From NCBI GenBank assembly GCA_008729055.1, contig SDUX01000001.1:3139206-3203205 (forward strand): a stretch of DNA of 64,000 nucleotides, given 5' to 3'. Below are positions 1-11,200 of the stretch, one piece after another. Within the stretch, counting starts at the first letter, position 1; the number at the start of each line of letters is the position of its first letter. The translations under genes and the position numbers were made by a program. The notes below the pieces were generated by a model, which saw nothing but the letters and a program-made list of their open reading frames with translations, was not told the origin of the DNA and ran no database searches. Source of the stretch: Pyropia haitanensis. Taxonomy: Eukaryota; Rhodophyta; Bangiophyceae; Bangiales; Bangiaceae.

Positions 1-1
1 C

Positions 2-2815
2 CCGCACCGGCGCGTCCGCTTTGCGGCCGCGCCCGTGGTGCTCAACGCGGCGGAGGTGGCTGCGGCCCCCCCCCCGCCGCGCGCCCCTCGACCGCCCACC
101 CAGCGCAAGGTGCGCAAGCTGTCCAAGCGCCAAAAGGCCGACTACTACGCGACGCTCGCGGCGGCGGTGGCGCGGGCGACCGAGGAGCGGGGCGCGTCGG
201 GGGTGGTGAACCTGGTGGAGGAGTACAACGCGGACGGCGTGCAAGTGGCGGTGCATGGCCTGCCAGGTGGGGCAGGGGTGAATGGCGTGCCTGGGGGGGG
301 TGGGGCTCCCGCCGCCGCCGCCACCGCCGCCGGTGTCGTGCCGCCAGACGAGGAGCTCCCGCCGCTGGTGGACGACGTGACGGGCGCGCCACCGCCGCCT
401 ACCGCAAAGGCGGTGAACAAGGCTAAGGTGCGGGAGCGGGCTTTTGGGGATGGCTTCATGCGGGGATTCCTCAAGCGCCGGGCGAGCGCGGGCAAGGCTG
501 GCGGCGGCACCAGCGGGAAAGGGACGGGGCGCTCTCAGGGCGGGGGTGCCGCCGCCCCGAGCACGGCCCCAGACGCGGCAGCGGGGGACACCCGCGCACC
601 GTCTGCGCCTGAGGCGGCGACGGCGGTGGCGGAGGCGTCGGCGGCTGTGTCGCAGGCGTCGGCGGCGGCGTCGGGGCCGACGAAAGCGACGACAACGACC
701 ACAACAGCAACAACAGAGGCGACGGGAGAGGTGTCGACGATGGCAGATGCGGACAATGCCACCACCGCGAGGCCACCGAACGGGTCGCTCGACGACGACG
801 CCGGCGGTGCACCTGCAGGGGCGGCGGCCGCACCAGCATTCCCCCGCGGACCGCCGCTGTCGACGCCGCCGCCCGGCGATGACGCGCCAGACGAGACTTT
901 GATCGCGGGCTCCACGTCTGCAGAGCGCACCGCGCTGCTGGCGGCCGTGTACGACGCAGCGCTGGATGGGGACGCTTTCATCGGAGGGGATGCGGATGCC
1001 ACCGCCGCAGTCACTGCTCCCACAGCCGCGGCCGTGGATGGGGCGGCTGCGGCCACCGACGGCACGGCGGGCTCCCCCACGACCCCGGCGGGTGCCGACG
1101 GGGCGGACGGTTGCGGCTCGTTGCCATCAGCGGGCGCGCCGCCGGCCGCGGACGCTGCCGCTGGCGTTGCGGCCCACGACGGCCCTGACAGCCGTGTCAG
1201 TGCATCTGGGACTGATGGCCTGGCCGCCGCACCCGCTGCGCTGCCGGCCGTCGCGGCTTGGGTGAACGTTGCGGCCACCCGCACGGGTGTGCACGGAAAC
1301 GGCAAGGACAAGGGGCACGCCCCCGCGGCGGGTACTACCGCGGGCGCTCCCGCGCGGACGGGCGCGCACGCAGGGGCAGATGCAGTGGCAGACGCGGCGA
1401 CCGACACTCCCGCAGGCGCAGCGACAGACACTACCACGGATGCAGTGACGGATGGTCCCGCAGACGCGGTGACGGACAATCCCGCGGACGCAGCGGCAGA
1501 CGCTCCCACAGACGCGGCCGCAGACGCCGCGCCTGGAGGCGCTGCCATCATGACTGCTGCTGGTGCTGCTGCTGATGAGGATGGTGGGCCTGCACACGTC
1601 GCTGCGCCGGTAGGCGCGCCTGTAGACGCTGCCGCCAACGCTGCTGCGCATGCAGTCGGCGCGGCCACCGGTGTGGTGCATGCCGCGGAAGCGGCTGGCA
1701 CAAGTGTCGCCTCTACACCTGGTTCTGATGGCGCCACCCCGCGCACCGTCGATGGCCGTGATGGCCACGGCAGCAACGGAGACGCTGCCGCCGGTAACGG
1801 CGGCGTTGGCGGCGGCGGGCTGATCGTACCACCGCAGCTGGTGTGGCCCGCGGAGCGCAGTGCGTACATGGCGGAGCTCATGCAGGTGGAGCTGTTTTGC
1901 CGCGACAAGGAGGGCGCGCCCAGCGGCGGCGCCAACGGCTTGGACGACCTGTGGGAGCCGGTTGACGAGGGTGACGAGGACGACGACGAGGCGTTTGACT
2001 ACGAGTCGCTGTTGGCCCTGGGTGGCGGCGGGGACGCGGGCGCCGACGCGGACGCTGCCGACAGTGGCAACGAGGACGGCGAGGCGGATGGCGAGGCGGG
2101 CAGCGACGGTGGTGGCACGGCGGCCGCCAAGTGGGACGGCCGCGTCGTGGGCGTGCCCGCCGACATCCGCCACGCGTACGAAGCAGACGGCGACGCCGGG
2201 GTCTCCCCCGCCGCCGCCGCCGCCACCGGCGACACGGGCGCCAGCGGCGGCAACGACGACGAGGCCACCTTTGGCAGCGGCCTCGCGCGGGGCTTCCTGG
2301 TACCCGGTCGTGGCGGCCGCGGCGGCGGCGTGGGTAAGACGCCGCCGGCCGCCGCCATGCCATCAGCGATGGTCGAGTCGCGGCGGCCGCCGCCGCCGCG
2401 CACGGCGGGCGGTCGCGGCGCTGCTGCCGGTGCCGCGGCGATGCCGTCTTCAGTGGTCGAGTCGCGACCGCCGCCGCCGCGCACGGCCGGCGGCCGCAGT
2501 GCTGCCGCCGCCGCCGCGACGATGCCGTCGTCGGTGGTCGAGTCGCGGCCGCCGCCGCCGCGGCGGGCGGCCGCCGCTGCGGCGGCCGCACCCCCGTCGG
2601 TGGTCGAGTCGCGGCCACCGCCGTCCCGGGCGGGCGGCGCCGCCATTGCCGCCGGCGGGGAGGGCGCGGCGGCGGCGGCGGCGGCGGCGGCGGGCGGGTC
2701 AACGGCGCCGCCGCCGCGCCGCCGCCCGCCGCTAGCGTCGGTGGTGCGAGAGCGGGCGCCGCCGCCGCGGCGGCCGCGGCTGCGCCGGCCGCCGCCCCCG
2801 GGGACGGTGCCATGA
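2..2815 (+). CDS. Ala/Asp-rich low-complexity protein, 5'-truncated
   Basis: I do not recognise this gene. The frame is open from the window edge (first codons read P-H-R-R-V-R-F-A-A-A-P-V-V-L-N) to a TGA at 2813-2815, so at least 937 codons are present and the start lies outside; the GTG codons near base 35 are internal. A short charged segment (VRKLSKRQKADYYATLAAA) precedes a long Ala/Pro/Asp/Gly-rich disordered region. Two copies of a GFxRGFL-like motif occur (GDGFMRGFLKRR near 450-480 and GSGLARGFLVPGR near 2280-2310). An acidic stretch (DEGDEDDDEAFDYESL) lies near 1970-2010. The C-terminus carries four copies of xxVVESRPPPxR plus one weaker copy. Short VVE-type motifs are known from C-termini of URI/Bud27 prefoldin-like proteins; that link is only a guess. 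GC-rich shadow frames overlap, but only this one keeps acidic and basic clusters in order. Confidence 0.55.
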   Translation, partial: PHRRVRFAAAPVVLNAAEVAAAPPPPRAPRPPTQRKVRKLSKRQKADYYATLAAAVARATEERGASGVVNLVEEYNADGVQVAVHGLPGGAGVNGVPGGGGAPAAAATAAGVVPPDEELPPLVDDVTGAPPPPTAKAVNKAKVRERAFGDGFMRGFLKRRASAGKAGGGTSGKGTGRSQGGGAAAPSTAPDAAAGDTRAPSAPEAATAVAEASAAVSQASAAASGPTKATTTTTTATTEATGEVSTMADADNATTARPPNGSLDDDAGGAPAGAAAAPAFPRGPPLSTPPPGDDAPDETLIAGSTSAERTALLAAVYDAALDGDAFIGGDADATAAVTAPTAAAVDGAAAATDGTAGSPTTPAGADGADGCGSLPSAGAPPAADAAAGVAAHDGPDSRVSASGTDGLAAAPAALPAVAAWVNVAATRTGVHGNGKDKGHAPAAGTTAGAPARTGAHAGADAVADAATDTPAGAATDTTTDAVTDGPADAVTDNPADAAADAPTDAAADAAPGGAAIMTAAGAAADEDGGPAHVAAPVGAPVDAAANAAAHAVGAATGVVHAAEAAGTSVASTPGSDGATPRTVDGRDGHGSNGDAAAGNGGVGGGGLIVPPQLVWPAERSAYMAELMQVELFCRDKEGAPSGGANGLDDLWEPVDEGDEDDDEAFDYESLLALGGGGDAGADADAADSGNEDGEADGEAGSDGGGTAAAKWDGRVVGVPADIRHAYEADGDAGVSPAAAAATGDTGASGGNDDEATFGSGLARGFLVPGRGGRGGGVGKTPPAAAMPSAMVESRRPPPPRTAGGRGAAAGAAAMPSSVVESRPPPPRTAGGRSAAAAAATMPSSVVESRPPPPRRAAAAAAAAPPSVVESRPPPSRAGGAAIAAGGEGAAAAAAAAAGGSTAPPPRRRPPLASVVRERAPPPRRPRLRRPPPPGTVP
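1391..1534 (+). repeat. Degenerate 24-bp in-frame tandem repeat
   Basis: Within the first coding region, units starting at 1439, 1463, 1487 and 1511 repeat every 24 bases. They encode octapeptides DAVTDGPA, DAVTDNPA and DAAADAPT, then the shortened start of another unit. Flanking copies from 1391 are shifted in length (27 and 21 bases). This is ordinary coding minisatellite expansion in a disordered region. Confidence 0.8.
2350..2760 (+). repeat. C-terminal VVESRPPPPR repeat block
   Basis: Four copies of the peptide VESRPPPPR (first copy MVESRRPPPP, fourth VVESRPPPSR) plus a divergent fifth (SVVRERAPPPRR) follow each other, separated by Ala/Gly-rich spacers of variable length. The DNA units share a GTCGAGTCGCGG core at about 2374, 2458, 2539 and 2605. 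The regular retention of VVESR against a drifting spacer suggests a short linear binding motif; partner unknown. Confidence 0.75.
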
Positions 2816-3965
2816 GCGGGGGGCGGCCGATAGAGAGCGCCGCGAGGGCTATAGGTAGGCAGCGCTCGGACCTGCGGGGAGCGGCGGGCGGCACTGGTGT
2901 AGGGGGGTGGCTCGCCGCCGTGTCGGGCCGCCTCGCGGGTGGGTGGTGGTGACTCTGATGCCGCCGGTGGGGCCCACGGCTCTGGCGGTCCCACTGGGGC
3001 AAGAGAAAGAAAAGGAAGAACGTCAAGACGGGTCTGCAAGCAGCAGCGTGGTGGGAGGGACCGCTGCGCTGTGCCCGCATCGCGCACTGGCGATTGTTTT
3101 TTTTTTTTGTCTGGCGTTGTCGTGGCTGCGGCGGGTCTTGGAGGACCCGTCCCCGAAGTCGTCCTACACGCCCTGATCCTGCCTAACGGGATTGACTGCT
3201 GACGGCGTCCGTGCCCACGGCGTCGTGTGGTTGGCGTGTCCCGTCTGCACGCCCAGAGTGGCGCGACCCTCTGGCCTGCACACGTGCGGTGCGTACGTAC
3301 CCACGGCTACACTTTGTCGCCCGCACTGCCGAGCGGCGGCGCGCAGCGGCGGCTGCATCCCGTCGCTGACGTCTCCGTCCCTGCTTGCGCGGGGGGCGGG
3401 GGGGGGCAGCGTCTGATAGATGGTGGAGGGGGGCAGCGTCCGGGAGATGGCGGAGGGGGGGAGGGCGGCGTGGTGCTCCCTCGCCGCCGCCAGTGGGGGT
3501 GTCCACTCCGACGAGCGCGGCCGCCGCCCAGCCGCCCATCGCAGCCACGCGTGGCCGCGCGCCGCCGTGCACGCGGCGCCACGGCGGCCGGCCGCCTGCG
3601 AAAGTTGGCGGCCGCCGCGATGGGCGCGGCCGCCGCGATGGGTGCGGCCGCCACGGGTGGGTGGCGCGGCGCCGGATGGCGCCCGCCTCGCGGGGGGCGG
3701 AGCAGCACCCGGGGGGGGGGGGTATCCAGCATGCGCCCGCACCTTGCCAGTTGCGTGGGCGTGGGCGGGTCCTGTCCAGCAGGAGTGGGTGGGGTGTGTG
3801 TGTGTCCCGTCGAGGGTCCTCGGCGTGCCGTGCGCCCATGACCACCGGTGTATGCGTGACCGGTCATCCTTTTCAAGACGCACAGGCTGCTGCCCTCCCC
3901 CCCCTCCCCCCCCCGCCCCCCCCCCCCCAAAAAAAAACCAACAGCCCATCAGCCCGTCGATCCCC
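2816..3965. other. Convergent intergenic region
   Basis: This lies between the 3' end of the first gene and the 3' end of the dioxygenase on the other strand. It has a T tract near 3096-3107 and a C-tract/A-tract junction at about 3897-3939. It also holds short GC-rich repeats such as GGCGGCCGC-type blocks at 3520-3660. The open frames on both strands are overlapping GC-rich shadows with no conserved motif; I see no gene. Confidence 0.5.
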
Positions 3966-5426
3966 TCACAGCACATTCACAACTGGCCCACGGTACTCGG
4001 CGTCCCTGGTGCGGTACGACGGGGGCGACGGCACCTCGGTGAGCGTCACAAACGTCACCCCGGGGGGCGGCACCACCCCTGACGCGGCCAGCGCCGCGGC
4101 GGTGCCCGCGTCGAGCGGCGCGGCGGGCGCGTAGTAGTGCACGCCGCGACCGCCCGGAAAGTCGTACGGCGGGAGGGACACGTCGAGCAGCGCGCACCGC
4201 CCCGCCGACGACGCCCGAAAGTGGTGCACGTTACCGCCAACGGCGGGGCCAAGCGTGCGGATGTCGCCGCCGACCAGCGCCTGGGGGGGGTGCGCGATCG
4301 CCAGGCCCGGCGGCAGCGGCACCGACCGGTGGGGCGGCCACCCGGCGGGGGGCACGGACACGGGGGCGGAGGGGGGCGAAGCGCTGTCGCCGACCGCGAC
4401 CGCCCCCGCCGGGGAAGTCCCCCCGCCAGGGGAGGCACCGCCGGCAGCGCCCGCGCCCGCGGCGGCGGCGGCGGCGGGGGACGCCGCGTCCGCGCCCCCC
4501 CCATTCACCCCCGAATGCCAGCCGTTGGCGATGGCGTCGTCCAGCCCGCCGGGGGCGCCGCCCGCCCCCCCCCGCCAGGCAGCAGCAGCCGCCCAGCCGA
4601 CCCCCGCGGCCGCACTAGGTCATACGATTTGACGTGGAGGGTCCCCCACAGTACCTTGGTCACCACCGTCATCCCCGGGTGGTCGTGCAGGGGGATCGCT
4701 GTGCCCGCGGGCAGGATAAACACGCTCATGTTGACCAGCCGCCCGACCGACACGGGGATGTGGATGATCGCGTGGGAGTCGTCATCGGCGAGACGGCGGG
4801 GGGGGAGGAGCGGGCGGTCTCCGCGGCGGGCGAGCCCGCCTCGGCAACCACGCCACTACCGTCCCTGCTTCGGCCGTCGCCGTCACCGCCCGCGTCGGCA
4901 TCGCGCTCCCGACCAACGTCCCCACTACCAACACCCGTGGCGGCAGCCTCTCGGCCTGGCTCACCGCTCTCATCCCCATTGTCAGAATCCCTCCCTGGCC
5001 GCCGGTCCGTCGTCCGTGGCAGGTAGCTGTTGGGCATCACGCACAGCTCCTCGGGGGTGACGGCGGAGAGTGCGCGCTCCACCATCTCTACGTCAGCGGG
5101 CGGCACGTCCCACGGCGGAGCGGCTGGCGGCGACGACTGCCGCCGCCGTTCCCGGCCAGAGCGGCGGCGGTGGTCACCCGACGCGGCAGCAGCCGGCGAC
5201 GCGTTTGATCTACTGCCGCCGCCGCCGCCGCCGCCGCCGCTGTGGCCATTGGGCGTGCGGCCCGCCGACGGTGCCCCCCCAACGCCACCCGCCGCATCCC
5301 CCGACCCAGCGGCGGGCCCAGCGGCATCCCCCCCCTCGACGGCGTCACCCGCACACCCGCCTGCCGGAGCGCCACCTCCACCCTGGCACTCGCCCGGGAC
5401 GCCTCGTTCGCCAGCTGCCGCAGCAT
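3966..5426 (-). CDS. Thiol dioxygenase, ADO/plant cysteine oxidase family
   Basis: Cupin-fold iron enzyme that adds O2 to a thiol (cysteamine, or an N-terminal Cys in the N-degron pathway), acting in the cytosol. Reading from 5426 on the minus strand: an N-terminal segment (MLRQLANEASRASA) similar in place to the N-terminus of ADO; near 5088 MVERALSAVTPEELCV; then HIPVSVGRLVNMSVFILPAG; then the iron-binding signature PLHDHPGMTVV followed by LWGTLHVKSYDL; then GGNVHHFRA with the third His ligand; then LDVSLPPYDFPGGRGVHYYA and a C-terminal YRGPVVNVL. The three His ligands expected of the family are present. The frame changes three times: near 5110, at the C8 run around 4798-4805, and between 4495 and 4575 where 8-9 base C runs occur. 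The last two look like homopolymer indels; the first could be an intron. An Asp/Gly-rich insert (about 4800-5010) is unusual or partly intronic. The family is certain from the His motifs; the exact exon map is not. Confidence 0.8.
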
Positions 5427-8224
5427 GCTGCGTCGCCGCGGCGGCGGCGTCGCGACGCCACGCGGCGGGGCGGGCCGCGCCGCGCCGCCAGCGCCAAGCC
5501 CAGCCCCTACCCCCACCAACGGGTCACCCACCGTTGCCCGATCCGGACCGCCGCCGATACCGGCCGGCACCAACACCGCCACCGTTGTGGCCGCGGCAGC
5601 GCCGGCCGCCGGCGCTGCCCCCGTCCCGGCCGCCGGTGTCCCCGCGCCGATGCGGGTGGCACCACCGACCGGTGTGCCGGGACCCCCCGGACCACCGCGG
5701 GCGGGGGTGGCGGGGGGAGCTCTCGGCCCCGCCACGCGACTGTCACATCCGGGCGGCGGCGCCACCGTAGCGGGGGGCGCCGCCGCCACCGCTGCCGCCG
5801 CTGACCGCGGCGTGACGCGGGCGGCGGCAGCCGCGACGGACGCCGCCGTCCCCGCCGCCGTCCCCGCCGCCGTGGTGGCCGAGGAAGACTCCGCTACACG
5901 AGAGAAGAGGGGAATGGAAGCAGGGGGGGACGGGAGAAACACGATACGTCCAGACTGCCAGACCAGGCAAGCACCCCGCCGTTCCAACACACAGCCCCCG
6001 GTCAAAGAAAAAAACACACAAGCACGTCAGCGCAGCTCGCACGCTGCCGCCAGCACACCCCAGCCGACCCCCGCCGCCACCTGTAATCGCATGGACGGGC
6101 GGTGCTGCTCAACGGGAAGCCGTCAGAGGAGGGGGGAGAGGGGGAAGGGGGAGACAAAGGTGGGGAGGGACGCTTCCGCGGGACACCGCTACGACAATGG
6201 CGCGGGCGGGGGAGGAAGGGTCACGCCACGCACGGCCACCAAGCGGGTGCGCAACGACCCACGGCGGCGGGCACCAGACAGAAAATCCTTGCCGTCAGAA
6301 TGACAGTCAACAAAAGGGGGGCGGCGTGCGGGCGGTGCGCACGAGGCCGTGCGCCCGAAGCGGTGCGCCCGAAGCGGTGCGCCCGAAGCGGGGGGGGGGG
6401 GGGGGGCCACGCGCACGAGCCGCACCGCCCACGCCAAAAAAAAAATGCGGGAGGCACCAGCCGGCCGCCGCACGCTGGTGCGCAGCAGACTCCGAGACAC
6501 ACCCCGCCGCCCCCACCCCTCCCCCCACCACCCGCGCCACCGCCACCGACGCCGTGCGCCCCGCCTTGCCACCCCCAAACTCCACCGCACCGTACCCAGC
6601 GATGTGTGGGCGGCTGGCCGCCGCGTCGCCCAGGTGCACACACCCCCGCCACGTGCGGCACGCGCTCGACGCGTGCCGCGGCCGCCACGGCGCACCGGGT
6701 CGCCGCCCCACCACCCCGTCGGCCGCGGGCGGCGGCAAGCCGGGGCGCAGCGCTGTCGCGGGCGGTGGGGGAGTGCAGCCGGGCGGGACGGGGGCCGGGG
6801 GGGGGCGGAGAGCAAGGGGCGGCGCGAAAGCCGCCTCGCCGAGAGAGAAACGAAGCCAGCGCGGCGACCCGACGCCGCGCGACGGTGGGTGGTGAGGGGG
6901 GCGGGTGGGGGTGGTGCCGTTGGGCGCGTGCCCTCCGCCCCGTGGGGACAAAAATCCCGGCCCGCTTCTTCCAACACCTATCGCCCCACATCCACGCGCC
7001 GTCGGCGTCGAGGCACGCACGCCCAACGGTGGCCGGCGCCGGCAGCGGGCAGCCCACCCCCCCTCACGCGGGCGGCACTCCACAGGCAAACGGCCTCGCT
7101 CGATGGCGGCCTACTGGGAAACCCAGCCGCGCAGGGGGCGGACGCCAAGTAAAAATAAAAATAGGTCGCGGAACTCCATAACATACCGGTTGTGGTGATG
7201 GGTGGGGGGTGCTGCGGCGGGGTGTGTGGTCGAGATTCGGCTCGGCCAGTGTGAAAGGCGGGGCGTGACGCAGGGTCTCCCTGTGGCTGTGGAAGTGGAG
7301 GTGTGAGGGGGTCGGGTGGTGGTGCGATCGCCGCCGTGGCCGCAGCCGGCACGACGTCGTGCGGCGGTGCCGCCGCGCCTGCGATGTGAAAGTGGCGGCC
7401 ACGACGCCGGCCGTGGGACCCCCTACACGCACCTGAGCCGGTGGTGTCATACTTTGCCGCGTGTCGCGCAGGACGCGTGGCCGAAAGATGGTGGAGGATG
7501 AAGGGTGTCGGGGCGGGGGACTTTCCATTGATTGGCTCCCCAACGGACAGGGAATCGCCGCGATTGGATCAATCAGAAGAGGCTGCTGACAGTGTCCAAG
7601 TCGAGGCGGTACTGTACCTCTCGCGTCCAATCCCCAAGCCAATGCAGAGCCAACAACAGCGCATCTCCGTGAAGTGAACTTATCTCGATCTTCCACAGGT
7701 GCGACCAAGTACTTGGAGCTCGAGAGCAGCCCGTTCTGAGTTGAGGCGTACTCGGGCACGTGCACGGCTCCGCTGTTCTTCCTGGCAAACAGCCGGTACG
7801 ACCAAGCGAAACTGTTCTGCATCTGACGCAGGCCAAGCAGCCCGCAGCCTGGTGGCTGTCCCGGCTTGTTGGGTCTATGCGCAGGGCCTGGTAAGCCTGT
7901 TGAGCTTGTGTGCGGCGGCGACATGGCGGTATTTTTCTTCACGCGCTGACCGCCGCTGCCAGCGGGCGCTGTTGGCCGCGTGTCAGCGGCTGCCTGGACT
8001 GAGTGGCACCAACGGTGGGGCCGGCCGCGTGCGTGCACGACAGTTGGAGTGACGGTCAACGCTGCCTTCTGCCTTGCCAGTCTTGGCTGCCGCCCATCAT
8101 TGCTGTGCCCGCCTTCGTCGCCGCCGCCACTGCAGCCGCCGCCGCCGCCGCTGCCATACCCGCCGCTGCCATAGCCACTACACTTTCCGCAAGACGCTGG
8201 TTGCCAGCATCTCACGCCCGCGCC
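5427..8224. other. Divergent intergenic region between dioxygenase and MSH4
   Basis: No gene can be supported. It contains a 14-bp triplicate repeat and a G tract near 6350-6405, GC-rich low-complexity DNA to about 7140, then more balanced sequence from 7150 to 8220 that must include the MSH4 promoter. A minus-strand open stretch around 7570-7850 (containing MQNSFAWSYRLFARKNSG) has protein-like composition but no motif I can name and no clear start or splice sites. Confidence 0.4.
6349..6390 (+). repeat. Three tandem 14-bp units next to a G tract
   Basis: The unit GTGCGCCCGAAGCG occurs three times without change at 6349, 6363 and 6377 and runs directly into a homopolymeric G tract that ends near 6405. 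It is a young microsatellite-like expansion in intergenic DNA. Confidence 0.9.
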
Positions 8225-11200
8225 ATGAATGGCCACCTGCGGCGGGACGGCGTTCGGAGTGCGTCAGCGGTGGTGGCCAGCGGGCGTGCCAGTACCCGCT
8301 CCTGCCACAGCCGTCGCACTTCGACGCCTGGCACGCGGGCGACGCGGACAGAGACGGCGACGGCGGCGACGGCAGAGGAGCCATCGTACATGGTGGCGCT
8401 CATTGAGAATCGTGCACGAGAGGTAGGCCTGGCGCTGTACCGCCTCCGCTCCTTCGATGTGGAGCTGAGGCAGTATTGCGACTCCAACTCGTTTTCCACG
8501 ACCCTCGCTGCGCTGGCGGTATCGGCGTACGTTTCCTTGCATCGCTGGCATGGCACGCTTTGGGTGAGGAAATGCATCTGTTTGTTTTCCATGCTTTGTC
8601 GTGGTGTAGCTGTCATCCATAGTGGCTCGAGTATGCCCTGGTTCCCGGGTGTCGTGCCTCGTTCACGAACTGGACGCCGTTGCGTTGAGCTGACAGCTGA
8701 TGCATTCTGTTGTGACAGAGGCCGTGTGGTTGACGAGGGCGTGCCCCCGTCTGGTTTGCATTTCATTTCTGCGCACTGCTCCAACAGGCCAACCGAGATT
8801 GTCCTGTCCGTCACGAGCGAGAAGGGTCCACTTAACGCGGCGCTTCAGCGTTCATCGATGCTGAGTGGGGTTCGCCGCTCGTTTGTACAACGTGGCTTCT
8901 TTAGCGACACGACTGGTGCGCTCTACGTGGACCGGCTGTCCGTGGACAAGAGCGCTGACCTTGCGCTGTCCAGCGACGTGCCTCGATACCTGGCATTGGC
9001 GGCATGTGGGGCGCTGCTGCGCTACATTGAGTACTGCATGGATACAACGTTTGTACCGCGGACGCTGCGCATCCAGCTACGCCCTAACGCGGGCATCCTG
9101 TTTATGGATTTGCCCAGCATGTCGTCGCTCGAGCTGGTGAGCACCCTGAGCGATTCGCCCACCAAGGCCGCCCGGAAGCAGACGCTCCTTGGACTGTTGG
9201 ACCACACCAAGACACGGGCGGGTCACCACTTTCTACGACGCAATCTGCTGGAGCCTCCGTGCGATCAGCCCACGTTTGAGATGCGGCAGGCTGTGGTGGC
9301 TGAGGTTTCTGCGTCGGAGGACATGTACTTTCCGGCAGCGGCTGCGTTGGAGAACTTTCCTGACCTGGAGGCCCTCGTCTCCCGGCTGGCGCAGCGAGCC
9401 AACCGTGGGCCGGCGTCCACTCTCTCACGGGCGGCGTCGGAAGCGTCGTCATCCGCTTCAGCCGGGGTCCGCGCTTCATCAATATCTTCTGCTGGGACGG
9501 ACGACGTAAAGCTGTCGCAGTTCCAGTCTCCCGACATGAACCTCGTGCGGAACGTGCTTCTGCTCAAGCAAGGACTATCGGCCATACCGAACCTGGTGCA
9601 CGCCCTGTCGGGTGCTCGGAGCCCGCTGCTCCTTACTGTGTGCGAAACGCTGCGTAGCCCGCTGCTGGCCACCCTGTGGGACCACATCCACGACGTGATT
9701 GACGAGGAAGCTCTGTGCTCTGGAGGGACGGCGGAACAGCAGCGGCTTAGTGGGGCATTTGCGGTCAAGCCTGGCGTCAATGGTGTTCTGGACCTTGCGC
9801 GCAAGAGCCTGACGGAGACACTGGATGACATTCGGGCGCTTGTGCGAAAGGAAAAGGAGGAGCAGCGGCTGGATAAGCTGGTGATGTCGTTTTCTGTCAA
9901 GCGTGGCTACCACATGTCCCTGCCCGTCGATGGCGGGGCGCGAACAACCATCCGCAATCTGCCGTCCTCGTTTGTTGAGCCTGTGCAGCAAGGCAAGAAG
10001 ATTCATGTGTCCACGTACCCACTGATGGACTTGAACAACCGGTATGAGAGCACCCTGGACGAGATCTGGCGGCTGAGCAACCGCGAACTGGGTCGTGTCG
10101 TCTCGTACGCCTGCTCTCCGACGACGATGGGTGCCCTCCATCGCATGTGTGACGCCGTGGCCATGACTGACGCCCTGCTGGGGTTTGTCACCCATGTATC
10201 CCTGCGCGAGGGCTACGTGCGACCCGTCTTTACTGGTATCGATGGCCCAATTGATGTCAAGCAGGGACGGCACCCGGTCCTGGACTGTATCACTGGTGAG
10301 GAGTGCGTGCCGAACGACGTCTTCTTCTCGTCGCCCGGGACGAATGCATTGATCATCACTGGTGTCAACGGCGCGGGCAAGAGTGTGTACCTGAAGCTCG
10401 TTGCCCTCTTGTGCATCATGGCGCAGGCTGGGTGCCCAATCCCCGCCAGTAGCGCTCGTCTGCGGACCATTCACCGTATCTGTACACGCGTCGGGACGAG
10501 TGACAGCCTGGAACGGAGCGAGTCCTCCTTCTCCCTCGAGATGGCGGAGGTGGCGGCCATCCTTTCGGGTCTGCCTCTATCCAGTGATGACAGACGCGTG
10601 GCCAACGGGTCGCGTGGCTCTTCGTCGCGACGTCAGGCAGATGGCGACGCTTGGGAAGGTGTACGTCAACCCGTTGTGCATGGCGCCAATTCGCTGATCA
10701 TCATTGACGAGCTGGGCCGTTCCACGTCGGCTGTGGACGGCTTTGCGGTCACGTGGGCGATCATGGAGCGGCTTTGTAGGACGCCACGCACCTTTACGCT
10801 CTTGGCGACGCACTTCACGTCACTGTGTGCCCTGCGTCGCTACGAACCAACTATTGCCATGTTTCACCTGGCGTGTGCCTCGCGGGGAGCTGCTGCAGAG
10901 CCTGCCGTCAGCAACAACGCTGTCGATGAGCCTGCCAGCCGCGGCAGACCGCTAGTGGGCGCTGCTCTGCTGCTCGGCGACGGTGCTAATGCTGGGCTCG
11001 CCGACTCGGCGCAGCGATTGAATCGGGAAGGCGTTGCCGGGGGCAGCCGCACCGCATTACCAGACGGGGTGCCCCGCGCACCAGATCTCCGACCAACCTT
11101 CCGGCTGACCGCTGGTCCATGCACAACACCCGGTTATGGGCTATCTACCGCTGCGGCTGCGGGCGTTCCGGCGTCCTTCATTCGAGACGCGCTGGCCATC

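Noticed and set aside
7064..8236. Minus-strand frame upstream of MSH4 with a protein-like patch at 7570-7850
   Set aside because: No known motif, start, or splice signals; it overlaps the MSH4 5' region. Kept only as a remark.
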